From IMG/VR virus record IMGVR_UViG_3300048588_001019, positions 1 to 64,000 of that record: a stretch of DNA of 64,000 bases. The stretch is one strand, 5' to 3'. Made by a program: the position numbers and the translations under genes. Source of the DNA: a virus. The notes under the pieces are model-generated. The model did not search any database and had not been told where the DNA came from. It saw only the letters and a program-made list of their open reading frames with translations. Shown piece after piece: positions 51,160-59,977 of this stretch. How positions within the stretch are numbered: position 1 is the first letter of the stretch; every line of letters begins with the position of its first letter.

Positions 51160-51419
51160 GTGGTCGATTAAACGCGTTAAAGTGGTGTGGCAAAATGGAA
51201 AGGTCTTGAAGTGTCTCGCTCATTTTCAAAACTTGCTTCAGGTGAGCGTGGTCCTTCGCTGCGAAGAAGATTCTGCGGGTGCCAAGTCAGGTGTTCAGCC
51301 TCGCGCCCTGAACTCCGAACAGAAAAACAGTCGTCAGAGCCTTTTTGTTGTTCTTAGGCTCAATATTCTCGGGTCTTCCGACTCCTGCTCAGGCATTGTC
51401 TCGATCCAAGGAGGACCTT

Positions 51420-51569
51420 ATGGAAGACACAAAGACCCAACCAGTCGCAAATGAGAAGCAGGAGCAGCCTACCCAAGTTATCCATGCTTCCGATGGATGG
51501 ATTGCCGTTTTCAGAAAGAGCATTCAAGTTGGCTCTGGAGAGTTTCCTTGGAAGGTAAAGGAATCTTAA
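51420..51569 (+). CDS. MEDTKTQ micro-protein
   Basis: A near-ideal ribosome site (AAGGAGGACCTT) precedes ATG 51420. The 49-residue protein is polar at first (MEDTKTQPVANEKQEQ) and then has an amphipathic segment (HASDGWIAVFRKSIQVG). Its last codons are formed by the dispersed dyad at 51554, which suggests the gene was truncated by arrival of that repeat. A broken second copy lies at 32716. Function is unknown. Confidence 0.5.
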   Translation: MEDTKTQPVANEKQEQPTQVIHASDGWIAVFRKSIQVGSGEFPWKVKES

Positions 51570-51571
51570 CC
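51554..51571. repeat. Dispersed dyad, copy 6
   Basis: GGTAAAGGAATCTTAACC. The bases after it differ from the other copies (no CCTCAAGCTTCCG block). It joins the micro-gene to an IS fragment that begins about 40 bases later. Confidence 0.65.
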
Positions 51572-51611
51572 CCAAGCTGAGCCCCTAAGGCTTTGAAAGG
51601 TCCCAAGCCTG

Positions 51612-52044
51612 ATCGTCCACCCCTTGCAATGGCATGCGCGAGATCAGTTTTTTTCACGACCGATTCGAACGGCTTCCTTCAGAATCTCGACCTCTACAGT
51701 CTTGCGTTCAACGCACTTGATGCGATCCACAAGCTTCTTCATCTCGCTTTCTGGAACCCCACGCGCTCCTCGGATCATGCACCTGTCAAAGGTCCATTTT
51801 CCATAGCTCGCCTCCAACTGAATAGACGGTCGGGAGCCATACTATTGTGGGTAACCAGAGAAACCGACATTGCGTGCTGGTAAGTCTCGTCCACGATTGC
51901 CTTTTTCTCTTTAGGTGTCCATCGACGGCGACATTGGGGGCTGGTCAGAACCTCAACCCGGGATTTGTGTTAGCCATGCTGTTGGTTCTAATCCTGGTTG
52001 TTAGGAGCTGACCGAGTTATATGGGCTAAACGGAGGCTACTACA
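51612..52044 (-). mobile_element. Truncated second copy of the IS2-like element
   Basis: Matches the orfA half of the IS at 40385-40830, including the outer end (GGCTACTACA at 52035-52044) and the A-run near 51652. Base changes and small deletions break orfA, and orfB and the other end are missing. 52045-52123 is a short non-coding stretch. Confidence 0.9.
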
Positions 52045-52123
52045 ACAAATAGCAAAGAAAATTCTACAATACATAGACACTGGCAGTGGGATTTATTTGA
52101 ACGAACGTACCTGAATGCCTGCC

Positions 52124-53443
52124 TTATACCGCTGACAGAGTATTTATCTGAATTTTTGAGGAAGGAGCTGTTTTTTGCCAGACAGTACATTGTATGCCAG
52201 CAACGTCTTTTGTATCAGCAGTCAAAACCTCAGAATGCCCTGTCTTATAGCAGTCCATGTTAGAGGCCAGCATAGACAACTCTTGGTCTAAAACCACTAT
52301 TGGAAACGTGTATTCGTCTTTATCTTGCCCATATCCGGTAATTCTAAGGGCTTTTGCTTGCATTTCGAGCCTCTTCGCCACTCCGGCCATTTCTCCGGAA
52401 ATCGTTGTTTTCATTCGTTTTTGAGGCCCTTGAAGACCAATAAATCCGATCCCAGCTGACATTCCAATGTCAAAGTTTAAGGAGATATTCAATTTCGATT
52501 GAATTTCTTCATGGATTTTTGTGGCTAAGGCATTCGCGAACTCTAGGGCATGTAAAACGACTTCTCCCCTGCTTTCACCTTCTTCGAAAAAAATCACGAA
52601 CAGTTCATCGGCCCACCAATCGGCGTAGTAGCAACCGGACGGTACATTACGGTCCAGTTGCTCCCAGACAATGTCATAATATATTCTGAAAAGTTCGGAT
52701 ATTTGGGCGGGTGTATGAGTCTTGGCAAGGGACTGATACCCTCGCCAGTCCGAAGACAGGCAAACTGCAAAGCGATCTTTGGCCTCAAAGACCTTTCTCA
52801 AATCACGGCTCTTCTCTTGCATCAGGGCTAAATGCCAAGCAAGTTTTGGCGGAACTAGAGCCCGAAAGTTTTCATAGCGAACCTGTATTCCACTGAAAAA
52901 TTCCCGTCGCAAATAAAACATTATTCCGTAGCTAAACAAGTGGCAGAGAATATAATGTAGGATTTCATTTTGTTGAGTCGATTGTGATAAATAGTTTGTT
53001 AGTAAAGCTCCTGCTGTTGATAATGCGAGAAGTATGGTGTTGGCCTGTCCGAAGCGATGGGTGATAAATGACGAAAAGAATGCAATTAGGAGTGAGCCAG
53101 TGGACACGGTTTGAATATAATCTTTTCCCGTGATTTGTAAAAACACCATAAACAGCCAGTTAATACCGACTACTGGCACTACTAGCAAAACGAGGTCTCT
53201 TAATCGACTCTTGGGGAGTAGTTTTTCGCCTATAAGAACTCCGGCACAAAAGAGTAAAAAGGCCACCCGCCAGGGAAGATAAGGCGCTGCGCCGCCTTGC
53301 TTGAAAGTAACGTGGTCTAGCGGAATCTGAATAGCCATATTAATCAGACCTATCCAGCCGATGACCTTGATGTAGCGAGGAGCATGTAAATCGGCCCATT
53401 CCCGAGCCAGCGATTTCGCTCCCAATCTAGACAAAATAGACAT
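52124..53443 (-). CDS. Membrane protein with divergent class III cyclase-like domain
   Basis: The 439-residue protein has about six hydrophobic segments in residues 30-190 and then a cyclase-like domain. LSSDWRGYQSLA keeps the first metal Asp, and YADWWADELFVIFFEEG keeps an Asp where the second is expected, but the Lys of IKxxGD is missing. SGEMAGVAKRLEMQ aligns with the V-N-x-A-x-R region and retains Arg. The missing substrate Lys suggests another nucleotide, a partner-dependent enzyme or a pseudo-cyclase. It ends a three-gene run with a lipoprotein and another cyclase. Confidence 0.7.
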   Translation of the reverse strand: MSILSRLGAKSLAREWADLHAPRYIKVIGWIGLINMAIQIPLDHVTFKQGGAAPYLPWRVAFLLFCAGVLIGEKLLPKSRLRDLVLLVVPVVGINWLFMVFLQITGKDYIQTVSTGSLLIAFFSSFITHRFGQANTILLALSTAGALLTNYLSQSTQQNEILHYILCHLFSYGIMFYLRREFFSGIQVRYENFRALVPPKLAWHLALMQEKSRDLRKVFEAKDRFAVCLSSDWRGYQSLAKTHTPAQISELFRIYYDIVWEQLDRNVPSGCYYADWWADELFVIFFEEGESRGEVVLHALEFANALATKIHEEIQSKLNISLNFDIGMSAGIGFIGLQGPQKRMKTTISGEMAGVAKRLEMQAKALRITGYGQDKDEYTFPIVVLDQELSMLASNMDCYKTGHSEVLTADTKDVAGIQCTVWQKTAPSSKIQINTLSAV

Positions 53444-53476
53444 CCACCATGCTCCTAATAAATAATCGGGTTTAGG

Positions 53477-53815
53477 TTAAAATAACCCGACTTCTTTGCA
53501 GGTCCACATCAACCCGCACTTTCTTGGCTGTTCGCACTCAACAATCATCTGACTTGGTATCCTCTGAGGATAGGGGAGTCTGAGGCCTTCCTGGCAATCA
53601 CACTTCCAGCTATAAAAAGCAAGAATTGCTTCGCACTGTTCAAGTGCAGACTTATAGGTTGACCCATAGAACGATATCGAATCGTACTCTTTTTTGCCAG
53701 AATCCTTCCATGTGTAATATAGGTCGACTCGTTTTTGGCAGCCGCCGAAAAATATAGCCAATAAAAATAGCACTGAGATTGAACGAAAGCTCTGGATATC
53801 GAGATGGATTCGCAA
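53477..53815 (-). CDS. Lipoprotein between two cyclase genes
   Basis: TTG start at 53815 behind GAGG (112 aa). The signal ends in a lipobox (FFGGC). The mature part has eight cysteines (WKCDCQEGL, VECEQPRKCGLMWTCKE) in a compact region, likely disulfide-bonded in the periplasm. It is 33 bases upstream of the cyclase-like gene at 52124, same strand, and could be the sensor partner for it. No family is recognised. Confidence 0.55.
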   Translation of the reverse strand: MRIHLDIQSFRSISVLFLLAIFFGGCQKRVDLYYTWKDSGKKEYDSISFYGSTYKSALEQCEAILAFYSWKCDCQEGLRLPYPQRIPSQMIVECEQPRKCGLMWTCKEVGLF

Positions 53816-53845
53816 AGAATGTTCCTCTAGGTTGGTGAGTGTTGT

Positions 53846-55189
53846 TTAACCAGCTTTTGATTTGGCAGCCAAAGCTTCTGCCCAGTAGTAAACAGAAGAA
53901 GCTGAGGGTGCATCTCTTACCTTTTCTGAGGTAAGGCTAAAGCTGTTATAGTCAGTCTTGTGCGATGCCGAAAGATTGCTAAAAAATTCTTCAGAAACAA
54001 TTATTATATTTCCTTCTGCCCCCAAAAGCGGAAGGAGGGTCTTTCTAAACGACTCATAACGAGTTGCCAAAACAATTCCATTTCCAAATAAGTCGTATTC
54101 TTGAGCTCCAGTGGCTGGAAATCCACCAATTACTGTGTCATAGACTATGCCGATGCCGCAGTATATATTCCCATTTTTACTCGTAAAATATCGCTCGACT
54201 TCACTATTAAATACCTGCACAAAACTCATAGCTAAAGAATGAGCTTCGTCAAACATGGAAGCTCCACTTACTTTGAAAGGGAATCCGACTGAGCAAAGAA
54301 AGCCGTCGCCCATCTCTTTTATTCTGAAGGCCGAGGCGAACACATCCGTGCCCTCGAATCTATATCCCGTCATCATAAGCTTGTGGCATCGCTTCATAAC
54401 ATTTTCAAAGAAGAGGTGGTTCTCTTTGTGACCGATTTTTGAGGAATTTTGAATATCAAATGAAATAATGCAGCATTTTGATTCGCCGCTAGGCATGGTT
54501 GATTGAAGTTTAACCCCGTCTTCAATCATGTTGACTTGGTGTTTGTAGAGGATTTTTGATATTTCCTCGTAAGCGTGAACTTTCGCGTCATTTGCTAATC
54601 CAGATACATAGAACTTGTATCGCATTAAAATAGCCGCGAACACTGAAAGAGCCAATGCCATGGAAAGATATGCAATTGTCTCGATGGAATTTTTTAGCAG
54701 AGCTTCGATATTAAAAATAATGAAAATAAGAGAATTAAGGAATATACATATCGTTTGGCGAATAAAAAGGTTTTTAAGCCAAGGATGAAATGCGAAGGCC
54801 ACAGTGAAGAATATGTTCATGCCAAGATAATTGTGGTTAAGGAAGTCCTCGTGTCTCAGTGCAGAATAGACGGAAACAATCCAGGCGGTTTCGATAATAA
54901 AAACGGAGCAAATTATTTCCCAGAATATCCAAGGCCTTTCTTGAATGAGTTTGAAATGCTTGGCGAATAAAGAGTATGAGAAAAACAGTAACGCTGTTGT
55001 AAAGTGACTGAGGCATAGTACTGGTGTTTTGGTTTCAATTCCGCATATTACACCAACAATCAAAATCGCTGCGCCACCAAACCGATAGGGCATTGCCGCA
55101 GCGTAGTATTGATGATAGTCACGAGCGAAAGCTTTAAGATATCGCTGCTTGTGGTTTTTGCAATACTTGGTGACTTCAAGTCTGTCCAT
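53846..55189 (-). CDS. Membrane-bound class III adenylate cyclase
   Basis: The 447-residue protein has about six hydrophobic segments in residues 30-195 and a C-terminal cyclase domain. ISFDIQNSSKIGH has the first metal Asp, RIKEMGDGFLCSVG the Lys and second Asp, and EYDLFGNGIVLATRYE the adenine-pairing Asp and the transition-state Arg. As in the gene at 48051, V replaces the usual Asn. The domain is clearly a paralogue of that one (for example MGDGFLCS and IVLATRYE). It lacks the 7TM-DISM sensor. Confidence 0.85.
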   Translation of the reverse strand: MDRLEVTKYCKNHKQRYLKAFARDYHQYYAAAMPYRFGGAAILIVGVICGIETKTPVLCLSHFTTALLFFSYSLFAKHFKLIQERPWIFWEIICSVFIIETAWIVSVYSALRHEDFLNHNYLGMNIFFTVAFAFHPWLKNLFIRQTICIFLNSLIFIIFNIEALLKNSIETIAYLSMALALSVFAAILMRYKFYVSGLANDAKVHAYEEISKILYKHQVNMIEDGVKLQSTMPSGESKCCIISFDIQNSSKIGHKENHLFFENVMKRCHKLMMTGYRFEGTDVFASAFRIKEMGDGFLCSVGFPFKVSGASMFDEAHSLAMSFVQVFNSEVERYFTSKNGNIYCGIGIVYDTVIGGFPATGAQEYDLFGNGIVLATRYESFRKTLLPLLGAEGNIIIVSEEFFSNLSASHKTDYNSFSLTSEKVRDAPSASSVYYWAEALAAKSKAG

Positions 55190-55350
55190 TTTAGATTTTC
55201 CAATATGTCTGGATATTTGCTCTTATTATAACGGCAAGGTTAAGGGATTCACAATGTAGTGAACCGAGCGAGAGGTGAGAAATTAAGCAGTAGGCGGGGT
55301 TCCACTTTATTGTGAATCAAAATGAGGTCTGAAAGAGTGGTTGTGGGGTC

Positions 55351-55390
55351 CGCGATGGGGACTATGAGCCGCGGCAGGTTATTATCTATA
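55351..55390 (+). pseudogene. Tiny DNA methyltransferase fragment
   Basis: CGCGATGGGGACTATGAGCC and GCGGCAGGTTATTATCT match the intact gene at 12901-12940 (RDGDYEPRQVIVW). It is too short to be a gene and marks another trace of the module. No other gene is seen between 55190 and 55511. Confidence 0.65.
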
Positions 55391-55511
55391 TTTGCTCTCA
55401 ACCGACCAAGCAGAGTGTTTTGATGATGGGGGATTGTTCGCTTTTCGGATGGCTGGTATACAAAGGGGCTGGTTTTCTCACCGATCCAGCGGACCGGCCA
55501 AAGGGAGGCGA

Positions 55512-55946
55512 ATGCGGACTTATCCATGGGCAAAGGTTAAAGAGCTGATTGATAAGGGTCTCGTGACCATCCCTGGTTCCTGTCAAGCTCGGTATATGCT
55601 CGACCGCGGCATCTTAAATTCCGCGTCTGGCAGAGTGCAAGCTAAGCAAGAGATGAAAGCTGGAATCCGGCTCCTTGAAAACGAACTTTTTAGCCACGTC
55701 TTCTCACCAGAACCTACTAAAAAATTCGATGTCTATGGTCTACCAAATTATCTTAGTTGGGATTGGTATGTTAAAGTTACAATAATGGATTTCGATGATG
55801 GCCAGGGCGACATTGTTGTTAATGCTTCGTTTCATCTCCCTGAACGCGATCTGCATAACGAGGCTAAAACAAAAATAATCTGTATGTGCGAGGATAAGCA
55901 GAGGCAGCGCAAGGTCGAGTTAGGCGAAATTGATGGTGATTTATAG
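55512..55946 (+). CDS. Hypothetical protein
   Basis: ATG 55512 follows GGGAGG closely (144 aa). The N-terminus resembles a short helical DNA-binding motif (WAKVKELIDKGLVTIPG), followed by a strand-rich part (WDWYVKVTIMDFDDGQGDIV) and a Cys-containing end. No known family. It lies 29 bp upstream of a palindromic operator and the zinc-finger/HTH gene, same strand. Confidence 0.45.
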   Translation: MRTYPWAKVKELIDKGLVTIPGSCQARYMLDRGILNSASGRVQAKQEMKAGIRLLENELFSHVFSPEPTKKFDVYGLPNYLSWDWYVKVTIMDFDDGQGDIVVNASFHLPERDLHNEAKTKIICMCEDKQRQRKVELGEIDGDL

Positions 55947-55975
55947 AGCTAGTCATTTCAGTGTATTAATGACAT

Positions 55976-55994
55976 ACTTGACATTATGTCAAGT
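55976..55994. promoter_or_regulatory. Perfect 19-bp palindrome before the zinc-finger/HTH gene
   Basis: ACTTGACATTATGTCAAGT has 9-bp perfect arms around one base. It contains TTGACA and overlaps a possible -35 region, with TAGAAT (56013-56018) as the -10. An autoregulatory operator for the HTH protein at 56046 is likely. Confidence 0.65.
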
Positions 55995-56045
55995 TTTTCC
56001 TGGAAATGCCGATAGAATCTGTGTTATGAGGACCTCGGAGGATCT

Positions 56046-56756
56046 ATGGCTATCTCTTGCACAAATTGCGATGGTAATATCCTGAAACGACAGGCAAAAG
56101 GAGAATTCTTCTCTTTTGGTGAATTTGGCAAGGTTAGACTTACTCAAGATCTCGAAATTCGATTTTGCGACAAATGTCATGAAACTTACCTACTTATGGA
56201 TGATTCTAGTCTTGACGACGCGTTAGAAGCATCCTTATCTGAAAATGTCCGTGAAGTGTTGGAAGAAATAAAGTCACGACATTCTATCAAAGCAAAAGAA
56301 ATTGCGAATTTCTGCGGAATCACACCTGAAACGCTTTCCCGCTTTAAACAAAGTGGAGAAAATGGAAGGCTTGTTCCTTCTGAAATATTCCTGATTCTAA
56401 AAAGAATTGCAATTGAAGGTCGGTCCTTTATAGACAAAGCCCTCAATGAAACATGGGAACGGAAAGAAAATCCTCGCGCTGTTCGGCCTTATGCTGATAA
56501 TCCACAGAATTCAAGGTTCGATCTTGATCTTGTTGTCTATAGTAGACATGGGCATATAGTGGCTTTTGAAGCAAAAAATGCCGGCTGGAGCCAGGGGACC
56601 AATCAAACCCGCACTTCTATCAACCGAATGAAATATGTTTTCGATAATGAACGCGAATCGTTGTGGCATGCTTCTCGGTTTTCTACTTTTAATAATAGTG
56701 AACTATTGCCTGTCAGCCGTCTAGAATGTAAATCCCGGAATCAACGCGCTAAGTGA
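56046..56756 (+). CDS. MqsA-like zinc-finger/HTH protein with possible nuclease tail
   Basis: GGAGG precedes ATG 56046. The N-terminus has a CxxC...CxxC zinc finger (C5, C8, C41, C44). An XRE-type helix-turn-helix follows (about 78-125: IKAKEIANFCGITPETLSRF). This is the build of MqsA/YgiT-type antitoxins. The extra 90 C-terminal residues include LDLVVYSRHGHIVAFEAKNA, a D161...E175-x-K177 arrangement like a PD-(D/E)XK nuclease. No toxin gene of the MqsR type is next to it. It may be an autoregulated antitoxin-like protein, or a regulator fused to a nuclease. The nuclease reading is tentative. Confidence 0.65.
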   Translation: MAISCTNCDGNILKRQAKGEFFSFGEFGKVRLTQDLEIRFCDKCHETYLLMDDSSLDDALEASLSENVREVLEEIKSRHSIKAKEIANFCGITPETLSRFKQSGENGRLVPSEIFLILKRIAIEGRSFIDKALNETWERKENPRAVRPYADNPQNSRFDLDLVVYSRHGHIVAFEAKNAGWSQGTNQTRTSINRMKYVFDNERESLWHASRFSTFNNSELLPVSRLECKSRNQRAK

Positions 56757-56922
56757 TTCCCATTCAACGCTCCTAATCACCCATCCTAATTTTTGTATTG
56801 CGTGTCCGAATCTTCTGCTGGACTGAATGCAAGCGTGTCCATTAGCTCGTCCACACTCATGACTTCGCTAATATCTTTGAGGCACTCTAAATCTAAAGTA
56901 AATGGATCGTCTAAAAGGCAGT

Positions 56923-57203
56923 TCATTTTGCTGAATAGGACCGTAGTTCTCTTTCATGCTGATACCCAATATCTTTTACGAATCCCAGCTCTTGATCGCT
57001 GATATGGACCTTGGTCCCTTTAAGTGGTCTGTAGTCCACAAGCCTTGCTTCAATATCGATTCCAAATGATTGGGCTGCCCGCTTTGGTCTGACATTGAAC
57101 TGGGTCCAACCAAACATAAGGCTTTTCGTGCCTTCCGAAACTATTCATTCTTTTTGAAATACTTAGTGTGCTAACAAACTGGGCAATATTTTCATCAGTC
57201 ATG
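56923..57203 (-). pseudogene. Small gene with apparent frameshift, downstream of the AbiTii-like gene
   Basis: One frame starts at ATG 57203 (MTDENIAQFVSTLSISKRMN) and stops at 57050. The adjacent frame takes over from about 57115 (GWTQFNVRPKRAAQSFGIDI...) and stops at 56923. The second looks protein-like to its end, the first does not after PYVW. A single-base shift near 57115 would join them into a protein of about 93 residues. Nothing else is seen from 56757 to 56922. Confidence 0.4.
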
Positions 57204-57228
57204 GGCTCGCTGCCCCAAAAGGCGATAT

Positions 57229-58266
57229 TCAAGTTGGTATGACTTCTACCCCAGGTCCTGGAACTTCTAGCGAACGGATTGGTGGAGTATTTGGCAACGA
57301 GAGAATCTCTCCTAAATATGTTAGCGTTTGAATGAATAACGCTTGTGCTTCAGACCCGGTCACATCACTATGCACGCCTGTCGATACCCTTTCATATAGA
57401 TTCGAAAGTGCCTGCCGGAATTTTTTCCTCCTAGAATCACTCGTTACTCTCGCCCGAATATACGCATTGAGCCGATTTAAGTGATTGGACGGACCTAACT
57501 TGACCTCATTGTCATCCATCTCCATTGTTTCTGCTTGCGGGGGGAAGATTGCGTCAGAGAAGGAATCAATAATTCTTCGGCAGGAAGATAAAGCTTGGCT
57601 TATAGCTTCCGCATCGCCATCCGCAAGCCTTTCGTATACTGCAGGAATTTTTTTGAGAACGTCAGCAGAGATTGATGCTAGCCTCTTATCAAGCTCAATC
57701 TTGTATCTTTCAAATATGCTCTCTGCGACAGCACTAAATTTCCGTTCATAATAGATCCTTGAAGTAAAATCATGAATCAACCCAATTACTTTAGATCGAA
57801 TGCCGGCAGCCTTTACAATATAGTCTCCCAACCCACGCCTTTCCAGGGCTTGGGAACTCAAATGGCTTTGAATTTGGGCAAAACCGTCGGTAACTCGTTC
57901 ATGTGGATTCGCACTGGTTGGAGCCCAATTGATGCTTAAGGTGCTGATAGTGTTTAGCCGTGTTTGACTGGTTTCCATCGACGCAAGTATTTCAGATAGC
58001 GAACCCCAGTAACCAGTATTCTTGGAAGCATCAATCCATCTGCCTGTGAATCCCATGTATCGCTTACCGGTTTCGTCTGCTCGGAAGCCCATCACTTCAT
58101 ATTGCAACCATGTTAGAGTTTCAGACGTGTCGGTGATACGGGCAAGGCGGGTTGCTTTAAGAACGATTTGGGTAGGAGTAATACGGCTAAGTTCTATGTC
58201 GTCTAAGATTTCTTGGGCTAATGAGATTACGTGCTGACCTTTGTTCTCGATAGCTTTGTCGCTCAT
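57229..58266 (-). CDS. AbiTii-like abortive infection protein
   Basis: I use ATG 58266 (345 aa); TTG 58287 is possible. The N-terminal 60 residues fit the AbiTii domain: SLAQEILDDIELSRITPTQI, then LKATRLARI and W-L-Q-Y-E-V-M-G-F, the pattern of a helix pair ending in W-L-x2-E-x-x-G. The rest is a long helical region without a catalytic motif I recognise. AbiTii proteins occur in phage-defence islands and likely act as effectors or sensors. It is followed by the frameshifted small gene. Confidence 0.65.
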   Translation of the reverse strand: MSDKAIENKGQHVISLAQEILDDIELSRITPTQIVLKATRLARITDTSETLTWLQYEVMGFRADETGKRYMGFTGRWIDASKNTGYWGSLSEILASMETSQTRLNTISTLSINWAPTSANPHERVTDGFAQIQSHLSSQALERRGLGDYIVKAAGIRSKVIGLIHDFTSRIYYERKFSAVAESIFERYKIELDKRLASISADVLKKIPAVYERLADGDAEAISQALSSCRRIIDSFSDAIFPPQAETMEMDDNEVKLGPSNHLNRLNAYIRARVTSDSRRKKFRQALSNLYERVSTGVHSDVTGSEAQALFIQTLTYLGEILSLPNTPPIRSLEVPGPGVEVIPT

Positions 58267-58469
58267 ATTGGAATCACCATAATGCAAGGATTAGTGAGTT
58301 TTAGAAGTATAGTAGCGATTTTTTTGCTTACTATGCTGAATTTCAACTAATGTCGTGGCACGGAGCTCTTAACCAACATTCATATCAAAAATTTGCCTCG
58401 GAAATCAATAAAATGCGCGACGCATTCTCGATTTTTAGGAGAATATAGAATTTGAAGTGCGAAACCAGC

Positions 58470-58720
58470 GCCGCATTCACTTTCTTAAAAAGGCAGGTTA
58501 TAGTGGCGTCTGAATTGAAGGAAGGCTATATGCGACGCGTATTTGCAGACATCGAAGATTGAGAGATAGACAGCTTGGGCTTTCATTGCCTGTACTGCAA
58601 AAGTCCACCTGATTGAAGAAAAGCCTACGGCGAGTTCCATTGGTGCTCTCCGTGCTGACTGCGACGCAGGATTTTTGTTACGCTTTTAGAAAATGAACGG
58701 AATCATATCGCAATGTGAAT
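58470..58720. repeat. Left direct repeat flanking the DUF3800 gene
   Basis: Aligns with 59978-60215 (for example GGTTATAGTGGCGTCTGAATT versus GGTTTATAGTCGCTTCTGAA, then GTATTTGCAGACATCGAAGA versus GTATTTGCCGACATCGAAGA). Both copies contain the start of a former gene (ATG 58530; MRRVFADIED then stop) whose later codons still show HC-x2-CK. Other sequence in 58288-58469 is not recognised. Confidence 0.7.
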
Positions 58721-58790
58721 TCAGAGGGATTTCATGTGAGATAAAATGCCTGAAGTCTTCTTTGATATTTTGTCAGTTTTTCTCGTCAGC

Positions 58791-59834
58791 CTATCGCTTT
58801 GCGATGTATGTGGTCATAGATTGAATGCCGGTAAGTACACTCTGAAGTAATGTCTGCTGAAATGCTTTTGCATAGTCTGGTAGTTCATGCATACAGAATG
58901 TGCCCTTGAGAATCCAGCTGCACGATGAGGCTGCTAAATCTGCACCCTGAATTCCTTTGGACTTATTTGAACTCAGGAAATCAACTTGACCATTAAAGAA
59001 TGGACCCACTGTTATTCCACGACTTGGGTCATCGTCATACGGATTTGAAATGTGTTTGCTTTTCTCTCCATTTACAGCTTTAGCCACCCAAGAGAATGAT
59101 TTTTGATACTGAAGTTGCTCATCGAAATACAGCTTTCCATGCGAAAAATCTTCTCTAACGAATAATCTTGATAGACATTGAATCATCATCGAAAAGGCAT
59201 GGAAATTTGGACTGCAATGCTCGATAAATGGATGCTCGATCCCTCCAGGATCGGGGGGTATAGTACACTCAAGGAACTCTTCTTCACGCAACCTAAGAAT
59301 CCAGGAAAACACTTCTTCTTTCAATTTTGAGTCAATGATGTATCTATCAATGTCCATCTTGGCTTTCAAAAGTTTATCTTTGTTTGAGGCTGCTAGCGCA
59401 TGAATAAAATTTTGACGCAATGTGATAGGTATTTTTTCGCAAATCGTAGCAGTTAAGCTCTGCTTTATGTCAGGAGTAAAGAATGTTTCATACGGCACAT
59501 TTTCATTGTAGGCCGAATCGAGTAAGTATTCTGTACACATTATACCGCCGAAGAAGTCCTTCTCAATAATGCTATAGCAGAGTTCAATACTATTCCTTTT
59601 GAGTTCGGACATCAGAAGCTCAAATGTTGGAAAGTTTCGTCTTCTCTTTAAGGAACCAAATTTAAGCTCTTCGAGACCATTTCTTGCGTTTAAAATCATG
59701 TGTTCGATTAAATCGACTTTCGATTCTCTGAATGCAAAAGCCGCGATCACAAAATATGGCTGTTCTTGATCAAGGATGTTTGATCCTGTATTGCCTGACT
59801 CGTCCATGAATATTACTAGGTCGTCATTATTCAA
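58791..59834 (-). CDS. DUF3800 family protein
   Basis: TTG 59834 behind GGAG (347 aa). The opening strand LVIFMDESGNTG (D11, E12) is the DUF3800 signature, followed by YFVIAAF. A middle acid strand with LYFDEQ and a late SKGIQGADLAA supply further conserved acids. The family has an RNase H-like fold and appears often in defence or mobile islands, probably as a nuclease. It stands alone, bracketed by direct repeats of about 240 bp. Confidence 0.8.
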   Translation of the reverse strand: MNNDDLVIFMDESGNTGSNILDQEQPYFVIAAFAFRESKVDLIEHMILNARNGLEELKFGSLKRRRNFPTFELLMSELKRNSIELCYSIIEKDFFGGIMCTEYLLDSAYNENVPYETFFTPDIKQSLTATICEKIPITLRQNFIHALAASNKDKLLKAKMDIDRYIIDSKLKEEVFSWILRLREEEFLECTIPPDPGGIEHPFIEHCSPNFHAFSMMIQCLSRLFVREDFSHGKLYFDEQLQYQKSFSWVAKAVNGEKSKHISNPYDDDPSRGITVGPFFNGQVDFLSSNKSKGIQGADLAASSCSWILKGTFCMHELPDYAKAFQQTLLQSVLTGIQSMTTYIAKR

Positions 59835-59977
59835 TTTCTAAGCTCCGGCTTGGATGGCTTGTCTAAATAGCTGACCAAAAAGATCTGATCGAAGCAAGTT
59901 AATTTTTTATGTCACATTGTTTGAACGCAAAGACTTCCCTCATTCCGCGGCAGGCACTTCACGTGCGGAAGTTGTCC

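Noticed and set aside
14861-51571. The seven-copy dyad as integron attC sites or CRISPR repeats
   Set aside because: Spacing is irregular, no integron integrase or Cas genes are present, and the copies lack the paired R/L boxes of attC.
58530-58720. Stop codons in the old zinc-ribbon gene as selenocysteine or other recoding
   Set aside because: Stops differ in kind between the two copies (TGA versus TAA) and further indels follow, so simple decay is the better explanation.
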